Assembly (NCBI RefSeq): GCF_000773975.1
Contig: NZ_JRUQ01000028.1
Span: forward strand, 1 to 64,000
DNA from: Erwinia typographi
GTDB lineage: Bacteria; Pseudomonadota; Gammaproteobacteria; Enterobacterales; Enterobacteriaceae
Length of the DNA stretch: 64,000 nt
Reading direction: 5' to 3'
Each line of letters opens with the position of its first letter. Positions within the stretch are counted from its first letter, which is position 1. Below are positions 57,033 to 64,000 of the stretch, in pieces. A program made the position numbers and the translations under genes. Below the pieces are notes generated by a model. It was given only the letters and a program-made list of their open reading frames with translations. It did not search any database and was not told the DNA's origin.

Positions 57033-57427
57033 TGATGCAGGATTCTCAGGAAAGCCACGGCCCCGGCAAAGGGGTCATTAACATCGGACAGCGCATCATC
57101 ACTACCCTGGTCGGGATAGTGGAGACCCGCGTACGGCTGGCAGTGGTGGAGCTTGAGGAAGAAAAAGCCAATCTGATTCAAATGATTATGATGATTGGCC
57201 TCACCATGCTCTTCACCGCTTTTGGTCTGATGAGCCTGATGGTGCTGATTATCTGGGCGGTGGATGCCCAGTACCGCCTGATGGCTATCGGCATCACCAC
57301 TGCCGTGCTGTTTGCTCTGGCGCTGATTTTCGGCCTGTGGACTCTCGCTAAATCACGTCGTTCGACGTTGCTCAGCGCCACCCGTAAAGAGCTGTCGTCA
57401 GACCGCAAGCTGCTGGAGGATGACTGA
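57032..57427 (+). CDS. yqjE: DUF1469 inner-membrane protein YqjE
   Basis: A 131-residue protein with two transmembrane helices (around residues 55-80 and 86-108). ATG 57032 shares a base with the yqjD stop (TAATG), and another ATG follows directly. The start region MQDSQESHGPGKGV aligns with the E. coli protein. It overlaps yqjK by one base. The function is unknown; it probably associates with YqjD at the membrane. Confidence 0.92.
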   Translation: MMQDSQESHGPGKGVINIGQRIITTLVGIVETRVRLAVVELEEEKANLIQMIMMIGLTMLFTAFGLMSLMVLIIWAVDAQYRLMAIGITTAVLFALALIFGLWTLAKSRRSTLLSATRKELSSDRKLLEDD

Positions 57428-57708
57428 TGAGCCGCGAGCGCGATAAGCGTAAAGCGGAGCTGCTGCGCCAGATCCAGCAGCAGCGGCTCGATCTCAGCGC
57501 GGGCAAGAAGTCTTTTCTTGCCAGCACCGCCCGCTACGATCGCAGCTGGCTGACGCTGATTGGCCTGCGACGCTATGTTGCCGTCGGCACCGGGCTGATG
57601 GCGATCTGGTCGGTTCGCCATCCCCGCATCCTCACCCGCTGGGCCAAGCGTGGCCTCGGCGTGTGGAGCAGCTGGCGCATGATTCGCAACTTTCTTCCCC
57701 ATCGCTAA
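57427..57708 (+). CDS. yqjK: YqjK-family protein
   Basis: A 93-residue basic protein, last gene of yqjDEK. Its N-terminus is charged and helical (REREKRKAELLRQIQQQRLD-like, Glu/Gln/Arg rich), and the C-terminal half has a moderately hydrophobic segment near YVAVGTGLMAIWSVRHP. The start overlaps the yqjE stop (TGATG). Its function is unknown. A terminator follows the stop. Confidence 0.88.
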   Translation: MSRERDKRKAELLRQIQQQRLDLSAGKKSFLASTARYDRSWLTLIGLRRYVAVGTGLMAIWSVRHPRILTRWAKRGLGVWSSWRMIRNFLPHR

Positions 57709-57732
57709 CCCCGTCAGCCTTCGCTGACGGGG
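57709..57732 (+). terminator. yqjDEK operon terminator
   Basis: Perfect 10-base stem (CCCCGTCAGC / GCTGACGGGG) with a CTTC tetraloop, starting one base after the yqjK stop. A pyrimidine-rich ACTTCCCC follows. Confidence 0.75.
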
Positions 57733-57944
57733 ACTTCCCCTGTTGTTATCCCCTCCCTGACGCCTGACCGCACAGTCTGTTCAATTTTCCTGAAGAACAC
57801 CGACAGATTATCTCGCTTACAATGCTTTCCTTTCGCGAATACTATCTCCTGCAACGAACGGTACTGAGCGATAACGTCGCGTCAGGCATCAACTTAATGT
57901 GCCGGGCACCCTGCCCGGCCGGATAAAACTTGTTGGGGTGGTTC

Positions 57945-58337
57945 ATGAAAAAATTAGAAGATGTTGGCTTTTTAGTTGCGCGTATTTTGATGCCCGTGCT
58001 GTTTATCGTGGCTGGCTGGGGAAAAATCACCGGTTATGCAGGCACGCAGCAGTATATGGAGCACATGGGCGTCCCCGGCTTCTTACTGCCGCTGACTATC
58101 CTGCTGGAATTCGGCGGCGGCCTGGCGATTCTGTTCGGTTTCCTGACTCGCTTCACCGCAATCGCTACCGCCGTGTTCACGCTGATCACCGCGTTTATTT
58201 TCCATATTGATTTCAGCGTGGAAGGTAACTCGATCAACTTTATGAAAAACCTGACCATTGCTGGCGGTTACCTGCTGCTGTTCATCACCGGCCCTGGCGC
58301 TTACAGCCTTGACCGCGTGCTGAATAAAAAGTGGTAA
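57945..58337 (+). CDS. yqjF: DoxX-family membrane protein YqjF
   Basis: A 130-residue inner-membrane protein with four transmembrane helices and the DoxX signature: RILMPVLFIVAGWGKITGYA near residue 15 and LEFGGGLAILFGFLTRF near residue 63. E. coli YqjF responds to nitroaromatic degradation products and is used as a biosensor promoter activated by YhaJ, whose gene also lies in this window. ATG 57945 follows GGGGTGG; the in-frame ATG at 57930 is less supported. Confidence 0.93.
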   Translation: MKKLEDVGFLVARILMPVLFIVAGWGKITGYAGTQQYMEHMGVPGFLLPLTILLEFGGGLAILFGFLTRFTAIATAVFTLITAFIFHIDFSVEGNSINFMKNLTIAGGYLLLFITGPGAYSLDRVLNKKW

Positions 58338-58367
58338 GAAACACCGGCTATACTTTGTAGCATAGGG

Positions 58368-58388
58368 GCGAGGATACGATATCCTCGC
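58368..58388 (+). terminator. yqjF terminator
   Basis: Nine-base stem (GCGAGGATA / TATCCTCGC) with a CGA loop, followed by TTTTT: a textbook intrinsic terminator, 31 bases after the stop. Confidence 0.9.
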
Positions 58389-58425
58389 TTTTTCGTTGCT
58401 AATGTTCAGGGACAAGAGAGGATTT

Positions 58426-59412
58426 ATGGGACAGTTGATTGACGGTGTCTGGCACGATAACTGGTACGACACCAAATCCACCGGTGGCCGCTTTAAGCGC
58501 TCTGAGTCGGCCTTTCGTAACTGGGTGACGGCCGATGGCGAAGCAGGCCCGACCGGCAAAGCTGGCTTTCGTGCCGAGGCCGATCGCTATCATCTGTACG
58601 TTTCTCTTGCCTGCCCCTGGGCGCACCGCACGTTAATCATGCGCAAGCTAAAAGGTCTGGAGTCGCTGATCCCGGTCTCGGTCGTTCACCCGCTGATGCT
58701 TGAGAATGGCTGGACCTTTAATGAAGATTTTCCGGCGGCGACCGGCGACAGCCTCTATCAGAATGAATATTTGTATCAGCTCTACCTGCACGCGGATAAA
58801 GAGTATACCGGCCGCGTCACCGTGCCGGTTCTTTGGGATAAAAAGCAAAACACCCTTGTCAGTAACGAATCAGCCGATATCCTGCGCATGTTCAACAGCG
58901 CGTTTGACGGCGCTGGGGCGAAGGCGGGAGATTATTATCCGGCCGATCTGCGCAGCAAAATCGATGAGGTCAACGGCTGGGTATATGACACGGTGAATAA
59001 CGGCGTCTACAAATCGGGCTTTGCAACCTCACAGGCCGCTTATGATGAGGCAATCACCGCGCTGTTCAGCTCGCTGGATCGGCTTGAGCAAATACTGGGA
59101 CAGCATCGTTACCTGACGGGAGATCGCCTGACGGAAGCGGATTTGCGCCTGTGGACGACGCTGGTGCGGTTCGACCCGGTCTATGTTACCCACTTCAAAT
59201 GCGATAAGCACCGCATTGGCGATTACCTGAATCTGAACGGTTTCCTGCGTGAGATTTATCAGATGCCGGGTCTGGCAGAGACGGTCAACCTTAACCATAT
59301 CCGCCATCATTATTACTGTAGCCACAAAACGATCAACCCTTCAGGGGTGATCTCCGTAGGGCCCGCATTTAACTGGGATGAGCCACACGGGCGCGATAAG
59401 CGGTTCCGTTAA
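58426..59412 (+). CDS. yqjG: glutathionyl-hydroquinone reductase YqjG
   Basis: A 328-residue Xi-class glutathione transferase that reduces glutathionyl-hydroquinones. The catalytic Cys is in SLACPWAHRTL near residue 62, and the C-terminal helical domain carries HFKCDKHRIGDYLNLNGFLR and SHKTINPSGVISVGP. Length and motif agree with E. coli YqjG. ATG 58426 follows a GAGAGGA site; an upstream frame to 58396 is not conserved. It stands between two regulators of the same pathway neighbourhood, yqjF and yhaJ. Confidence 0.95.
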   Translation: MGQLIDGVWHDNWYDTKSTGGRFKRSESAFRNWVTADGEAGPTGKAGFRAEADRYHLYVSLACPWAHRTLIMRKLKGLESLIPVSVVHPLMLENGWTFNEDFPAATGDSLYQNEYLYQLYLHADKEYTGRVTVPVLWDKKQNTLVSNESADILRMFNSAFDGAGAKAGDYYPADLRSKIDEVNGWVYDTVNNGVYKSGFATSQAAYDEAITALFSSLDRLEQILGQHRYLTGDRLTEADLRLWTTLVRFDPVYVTHFKCDKHRIGDYLNLNGFLREIYQMPGLAETVNLNHIRHHYYCSHKTINPSGVISVGPAFNWDEPHGRDKRFR

Positions 59413-59448
59413 AACGGGGCGCAGAGCTGAAGGCCGGTTTCCGCTGGC

Positions 59449-60351
59449 TTAGCTCTGCCGCTTCGCCAGCAGCCTGGGGATTTCACGCAGGCACCAGGCT
59501 TTCGCTTCGCCCATACTGTCCCGCCGCCAGGCCATGATGATGTCCACTTCCCGTGAATATTCCGGGCTGACCACGCGCAGGCGTCCCTCGGCGATATCCT
59601 TCTCAACCATCGGATAGGGCATCGATGCTACGCCAAGCCCGGCCAGCAGAGCACGATGCTTATCTTCCATCGAGCTGACGGTCAGGCGCTGCTGTTTGTC
59701 CAGCAGTTGAACGGTCAGCACCGGCCGCTCACGCGCGGTGTCAGCCACCGCAATACCGCGATACTTCACCCTCGTGACCTCAGACAGCGGTTCAGGTTCG
59801 TTGTGGATGGGGTGCTCCGGGCTGGCGACAATCACGCTGATCGTGCTGTAAAGCTTGCGGGTGTTGATCTCTGACGAGGCGCGAAAATGCATATCCGGCG
59901 CAATAACAATATCCGCCCGTCCCTGCTCCAGACGCTCCCAGGCCCCGGCCAGCACTTCGGTGACCAGAGAAATCTGGGTATTGGCTTTGTCAGACAGTTT
60001 GTCGATCAGCGGGAACAGAGATTCACTTGGCACCAGCGCTTCAGTCACGATGGTCAGGTGCGTTTCCCACCCTCTGGCCAGCGCTTCGGCATCCGTGGTC
60101 AGCTTATCGGCCGCCTCCAGCAAGACTCTGCCGCGCTCAAGCAGCATCCGGCCGACGTTGGTGAATTTAGTGCGGTGACCAGAGCGGTCGAACAGCACCA
60201 CGTCCAGCTCTTCTTCCAGCTTCTGCATGGTGTAACTGAGAGCGGAAGGAACCCGGCCCAGCTCGTCCGCCGCGGCGGCAAAGCTGCCGCGCCGATCGAT
60301 AGCATCCATCACTCGCAGCGCTTCCAGCGTCAGGGCGCGGTCTTTTGCCAT
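59449..60351 (-). CDS. yhaJ: LysR-family regulator YhaJ
   Basis: A 300-residue LysR regulator nearly identical in its N-terminus to E. coli YhaJ. The helix-turn-helix is GSFAAAADELGRVPSALSYT near residues 18-38. In E. coli it binds the yqjF promoter in response to dinitrotoluene degradation products and also activates type III secretion in pathogenic strains. ATG 60351 is preceded by an ACAG-type weak ribosome-binding site. Its divergence from yhaK matches the E. coli arrangement. Confidence 0.95.
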   Translation of the reverse strand: MAKDRALTLEALRVMDAIDRRGSFAAAADELGRVPSALSYTMQKLEEELDVVLFDRSGHRTKFTNVGRMLLERGRVLLEAADKLTTDAEALARGWETHLTIVTEALVPSESLFPLIDKLSDKANTQISLVTEVLAGAWERLEQGRADIVIAPDMHFRASSEINTRKLYSTISVIVASPEHPIHNEPEPLSEVTRVKYRGIAVADTARERPVLTVQLLDKQQRLTVSSMEDKHRALLAGLGVASMPYPMVEKDIAEGRLRVVSPEYSREVDIIMAWRRDSMGEAKAWCLREIPRLLAKRQS

Positions 60352-60475
60352 AGCGATTCTCTGTCAGGAATTTTGAATATACCGAGCAGATTAACTGGCT
60401 AACAATCCGGCGTCCAGAAACTTACTATATAAGGATAATAAACGGTCGGGGAAATGCATCGACCGGGGAGGATTT

Positions 60476-61180
60476 ATGATAACCAGTCGCACCGCTCAGG
60501 AATGTGGCAAGGCTGATTTTGGCTGGCTGCAAGCGCGTTATACGTTTTCCTTTGGCCACTATTTTGACCCTACCTTACTGGGCTACGCCTCGCTACGCGT
60601 ACTCAATCAGGAAGTGCTGGCGCCAGGGGCTTCCTTTCAGCCGAGAGCCTATCCCAAAGTTGACGTACTCAATCTGATTTTACAGGGCGAGGCGGAATAC
60701 CGCGACAGCGAAGGCAATACCGTGACGGCCCGACAGGGCGAGGCGCTGCTGTTTGCCACTCATCCGGGCGTCAGCTACAGCGAATTTAACCTCAGTAAAG
60801 AGCAGCCGTTAACGCGTATGCAACTCTGGCTGGATGCCTGCCCGCAGCGTGAAAACACCTCGGTCCAGCGAGTACTGTTGCCGGAACATACCCGCTATAG
60901 GCTGCTGGCTTCGCCAGACGGCGCCCAGCAGAGTCTGCAACTGCGCCAGCAGGTCTGGGTTCATCATCTTGAGCTTGCGCCTGGCGAGACGCATACCATC
61001 AAGCTCCACGGACCACGGGCCTATTTGCAGTCTGTTCACGGTAGCCTTAACGCCATCACCAGTTCGCAGGCAAAAGAAGCGCTGGTCTGCGGCGACGGTG
61101 CCTTTATCCGTGAAGAAGAGAGCGTAACGCTGATAGCCGACACGCCATTGCGGGCGCTGGTGATTGATTTACCCATTTAA
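60476..61180 (+). CDS. yhaK: pirin-family cupin YhaK
   Basis: A 234-residue redox-sensitive bicupin (pirin-like) matching E. coli YhaK throughout: FGHYFDPTLLGYASLRVLNQ near residue 28, RAYPKVDVLNLILQGEAEYR near residue 58 and the C-terminal LVIDLPI. E. coli YhaK lacks the complete pirin metal site and was proposed to be a redox sensor. GGGAGGATTT precedes its ATG. It lies divergent from yhaJ, which may control it. Confidence 0.93.
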   Translation: MITSRTAQECGKADFGWLQARYTFSFGHYFDPTLLGYASLRVLNQEVLAPGASFQPRAYPKVDVLNLILQGEAEYRDSEGNTVTARQGEALLFATHPGVSYSEFNLSKEQPLTRMQLWLDACPQRENTSVQRVLLPEHTRYRLLASPDGAQQSLQLRQQVWVHHLELAPGETHTIKLHGPRAYLQSVHGSLNAITSSQAKEALVCGDGAFIREEESVTLIADTPLRALVIDLPI

Positions 61181-61207
61181 TGCAGGGTCGCCATTTGGGG
61201 AAAACGA

Positions 61208-61238
61208 AACGCCCCAGCGGCAGTGCCGCTGGGGCGTT
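61208..61238. terminator. bidirectional terminator yhaK / UPF0149 gene
   Basis: Long near-perfect inverted repeat (arms AACGCCCCAGCGG and CCGCTGGGGCGTT around CAGTG), with an A-rich left flank (AAAACGA) and TGTTGTT on the right. It serves both convergent genes. Confidence 0.85.
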
Positions 61239-61242
61239 GTTG

Positions 61243-61800
61243 TTACTGAAGCTTCGTCAGCCAGTACTTCCAGAGCGTCAGCGCCGCCGGGCCAATCGCC
61301 GCCTGACTCTGCTCATACTCTTCCGGCGTGTACTGCTCCAGTTTAGTGGTACTCACCTCATCGGCGTGAATGGCAATGGCTTCGAGAGCCGGAAGCTCGC
61401 TGGCGGGCAGCGCTGACCAGTTATCCAGCGCCACGCCGCGCATATAGCCAAAGCACCACTCCTCAACGACCAGATACTCTTCATCGTCGATAGTCTGATA
61501 GCCAAACAAAGGATCAAACTGATCCGGCGCTTCGCTTAGCCGCTCAGCAATATCGTTCATATGCTGAAGGGCCAGGCTGTTAAAGCGGGTCTTCTCCGCT
61601 TCAGAGGACCACTCGGGAACCGCGCTTCCCCAGAGTGATACCAGCCAGACCTCCGGCTGAATTTTTCCAGGGCCGGAAAGCAGAGCCGTCAGCATCCCGT
61701 CCAGTTCAGAGACGTCCATCACTGAATCGTCGCTGCCGTGCTCCAGCAATATTTCATCCAACCATTCCAGCTCTTCTTCGCTAAGCGGTCCCGTATTCAT
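61243..61800 (-). CDS. UPF0149/YecA-YgfB family protein
   Basis: A 185-residue helical acidic protein of the YecA/YgfB (UPF0149) family: LSEEELEWLDEILLEHGSDD at the N-terminus, SELDGMLTALLSGPG near residue 35 and EEWCFGYMRGVALDNWSALP near residue 112. YgfB-type members act in gene regulation in Pseudomonas and YecA-like ones often carry a SEC-C metal site; that C-terminal CxC motif is absent here. ATG 61800 follows AGGAGAATGC. The function is unknown. Confidence 0.85.
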   Translation of the reverse strand: MNTGPLSEEELEWLDEILLEHGSDDSVMDVSELDGMLTALLSGPGKIQPEVWLVSLWGSAVPEWSSEAEKTRFNSLALQHMNDIAERLSEAPDQFDPLFGYQTIDDEEYLVVEEWCFGYMRGVALDNWSALPASELPALEAIAIHADEVSTTKLEQYTPEEYEQSQAAIGPAALTLWKYWLTKLQ

Positions 61801-62017
61801 GCTGCATTCTCCTGACAGGTAGTAACTCTTCCCTGAAGTTTACCTGCTAATCCTGATTACCGTAACGAAGAAAGCAAAAAGCCCTGCGGACGGGTCCAGC
61901 TACGCGACAGGGAAGACCGTTACTCTCCGGAACTATGTCCTGCCGTTTTAGGTTCATTAACATTTAGCGGCGTATCATTGCTGCAATTTAAACCAACTTA
62001 ACCATCAGGACGACATA

Positions 62018-62758
62018 ATGAACCAGAACCAACCCACCCAACCTTCACGCCGGAGAATTTTAAAGCAAACCCTGGCTATCTCTGCCCTTTCTGTCACCGG
62101 GCTGACCGCTTTATCTGTGCCCTCCATCTCCTTCGCCGCATCACTGAGCAAAGAAGAACGTGATGCAATGACCCCGGATGCTGTAATCGAGCATTTTAAA
62201 CAGGGTAATTTACGCTTTCGCGAAAATCGTCCGGCGAAACATGACTACCTGGCACAGAAGCGCAACAGCCTCACCGGTCAGTATCCTGCTGCAGTGATCC
62301 TTAGTTGCATTGACTCACGCGCACCGGCTGAAATTGTGCTGGATGCAGGGATCGGCGAAACCTTCAATTCGCGTGTAGCAGGAAACATCAGTAATCGCGA
62401 TATGCTGGGCAGCATGGAGTTCGCCTGTGCTCTGTCTGGCGCGAAAGTCGTGCTGGTTATGGGACACACGCGTTGTGGCGCGGTTCGAGGCGCGATTAAT
62501 AATGCCGAACTGGGTAACCTGACAGGTTTGCTGGATGAAATTAAACCTGCTATCGAAAAAACGGCGTTTAGCGGCGAGCGTAAAGGGAGCAATTACGATT
62601 TTGTCGACGCCGTCGCCCGAAAAAATGTTGAACTTACCGTCGAAAATATTCGTAAAAACAGCCCGGTACTGAAAGAACTGGAAGACCAGAAAAAAATTAA
62701 AATCGTTGGCAGTATGTATCACCTTGCTGGCGGCAAAGTTGAGTTTTTCGAGGTATAA
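62018..62758 (+). CDS. exported beta-carbonic anhydrase (Tat-type signal)
   Basis: A 246-residue beta-class carbonic anhydrase. The N-terminus has a twin-arginine stretch (SRRRILKQTLAISAL) and a hydrophobic core ending in an SFAAS cleavage-like site near residue 40, so the enzyme is probably periplasmic. The zinc ligands are intact: ILSCIDSRAPAE near residue 95 and MGHTRCGAVRG near residue 150. Its periplasmic placement suggests CO2/bicarbonate balance outside the inner membrane, distinct from the cytosolic SulP-linked copy at 11456. It is a single gene followed by a strong inverted repeat. Confidence 0.9.
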   Translation: MNQNQPTQPSRRRILKQTLAISALSVTGLTALSVPSISFAASLSKEERDAMTPDAVIEHFKQGNLRFRENRPAKHDYLAQKRNSLTGQYPAAVILSCIDSRAPAEIVLDAGIGETFNSRVAGNISNRDMLGSMEFACALSGAKVVLVMGHTRCGAVRGAINNAELGNLTGLLDEIKPAIEKTAFSGERKGSNYDFVDAVARKNVELTVENIRKNSPVLKELEDQKKIKIVGSMYHLAGGKVEFFEV

Positions 62759-62815
62759 CGGGTTTCAAGAGGGAAAGAGAGATTGCCGCTAAGGCATGTT
62801 AAAGAAGGGAACAAG

Positions 62816-62862
62816 CGTTAGTGTATCCCATCTGCGTGAAAAGCCGCTGAGATACACCAACG
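62816..62862 (+). terminator. inverted repeat after the carbonic anhydrase gene
   Basis: Twelve-base arms (CGTTAGTGTATC / GATACACCAACG, 11 of 12 matching) around a 23-base loop that can pair further. It is followed on the plus strand by TATTGTTTTG. It also lies just past the 3' end of rnpB, so it may stop both transcripts. Confidence 0.6.
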
Positions 62863-62876
62863 TATTGTTTTGAATG

Positions 62877-63255
<379 letters not shown>

Positions 63256-63262
63256 GGCGCGG

Positions 63263-63291
63263 ATAATAGGGGATTCCGCGCGGTTTGTCAC
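63263..63291 (-). promoter_or_regulatory. rnpB promoter
   Basis: On the minus strand, GTGACA (63291-63286) and TATTAT (63268-63263) are separated by 17 bases, seven bases before the first base of M1 RNA. The discriminator (CCGCGCC) is GC-rich, as in stringently controlled stable RNA promoters. The -35 box includes the rsmI stop codon. Confidence 0.75.
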
Positions 63292-64000
63292 CCCTCTTGC
63301 TGCTCCAGGGCGTATTTATACAGCGCATTCTTTTTTACGCCGTGGATTTCAGCGGTAAGCTGAGCGGCTTTTTTTAGCGGCAGCTCTTTTTGTAACAGCG
63401 TCAGCGTGCGCAGCGCCTCAGGCGGCAGCGCATCCTCCGCAGCGTGAAAACCTTCAACAATCAGCACCATCTCGCCCTTCCGGCGATTTTCATCCTGCAA
63501 CACCCAGGCCAGCAGCTCGCCAACCGGCGCGCCCTGCAAGGATTCCCAGGTTTTCGTGATCTCTCTCGCCAGCACTACATAGCGATCGGCTCCCCAAACC
63601 GTCACCATATCCTGTAGACTCTCCAGCAGACGGTGGGTAGATTCGTAAAAAATCAGCGTGCGGGGTTCCTGCTCAAGAGCGCGTAGCGTGTCGCACCGGC
63701 CTTTACTTTTGGCGGGCAGAAACCCTTCGTAACAGAATCGATCGGACGGCAACCCGGCGGCGCTTAATGCTGTAATCGCCGCGCAGGCGCCGGGCAAAGG
63801 AACAACGCGGATGCCAGCCTCGCGACAGCGGCGGACCAGATGGTACCCCGGGTCGTTGATCAACGGCGTGCCGGCATCGGAAACCAGCGCTATGCTCTGC
63901 CCTTCCTGCAGCTTAGCCAGCAGCGTTTCTGCCTTTTGCTGCTCATTGTGATCGTGCAATGCGAACAGGCGCGCATTGATCGCGAAATGTTGTAGCAACA
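63288..64000 (-). CDS. rsmI: 16S rRNA 2'-O-ribose C1402 methyltransferase RsmI, partial
   Basis: The C-terminal about 237 codons of RsmI; the start lies beyond the right edge. RsmI adds the 2'-O-methyl on C1402 of 16S rRNA, helping decoding accuracy. The tetrapyrrole methylase-like fold is seen in [39 protein letters not shown] and [10 protein letters not shown]. It ends [20 protein letters not shown], followed by the final KYALEQQEG. The sequence is very close to E. coli RsmI (286 residues), so about 50 residues are missing only because of the window. The stop codon overlaps the rnpB -35 box. Confidence 0.96.
   Translation of the reverse strand, partial: LLQHFAINARLFALHDHNEQQKAETLLAKLQEGQSIALVSDAGTPLINDPGYHLVRRCREAGIRVVPLPGACAAITALSAAGLPSDRFCYEGFLPAKSKGRCDTLRALEQEPRTLIFYESTHRLLESLQDMVTVWGADRYVVLAREITKTWESLQGAPVGELLAWVLQDENRRKGEMVLIVEGFHAAEDALPPEALRTLTLLQKELPLKKAAQLTAEIHGVKKNALYKYALEQQEG

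Overview
The window reads as chromosome of an enteric gamma-proteobacterium (Enterobacterales). Many proteins are close to E. coli K-12 counterparts, and the backbone order fadH - rlmG - ygjP - ygjR - alx - sstT - yqjA - mzrA - yqjC-D-E-K - yqjF - yqjG - yhaJ - yhaK, then rnpB and rsmI, follows the E. coli 67-71 min region. The cargo placed into that backbone (a PQQ glucose dehydrogenase, a type VI secretion locus, a nucleobase-type catabolic operon, an ABC sugar locus) is the sort carried by plant- or environment-associated Erwiniaceae such as Pantoea or Erwinia. That family assignment is an inference.

Layout. 1-3.8 kb: the edge of a T6SS locus (tssC partial, tssB), then an AT-rich stretch with two divergent hcp genes and an unrecognised ORF. 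4.2-8.5 kb: a VOC protein, aquaporin Z and a NitT/TauT-type ABC importer whose binding protein carries a Tat signal. 8.6-12.1 kb: an AI-2E/YdiK-type permease, a Hok-like peptide too short for routine gene calling, and a SulP transporter coupled to a carbonic anhydrase. 12.6-15.7 kb: a two-component Rieske oxygenase with a divergent LysR regulator. 15.7-28 kb: DUF1543, two GntP-family permeases, fadH, an acid phosphatase lipoprotein, a YfiH paralogue, rlmG, a mannonate dehydratase and gcd.

28-39 kb holds the most interesting unit: a ten-gene minus-strand operon (about 38050 down to 29413). It joins RutA-, RutD-, RutC- and RutF-like proteins and an aldo/keto reductase to a complete BMP-type nucleoside ABC importer. 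A LysR gene lies upstream, and no RutB, RutE or RutG is present. This looks like a uracil-degradation-like pathway for a different, imported substrate. 39-51 kb: ygjP, an EamA exporter with a divergent MocR regulator, then a GntR - PfkB kinase - BtpA/SgcQ - two unknown proteins - ribose-type ABC importer locus. The two unknown proteins appear to contain three copies of one small domain. A ClC chloride transporter closes this insert.

51-64 kb is conserved backbone. It includes a yybP-ykoY-type (Mn2+) riboswitch ahead of alx, the yqjA-mzrA and yqjDEK operons, a second, exported beta-carbonic anhydrase, the RNase P RNA gene and the start-truncated rsmI. No tRNA, rRNA, CRISPR array or complete insertion sequence was recognised.
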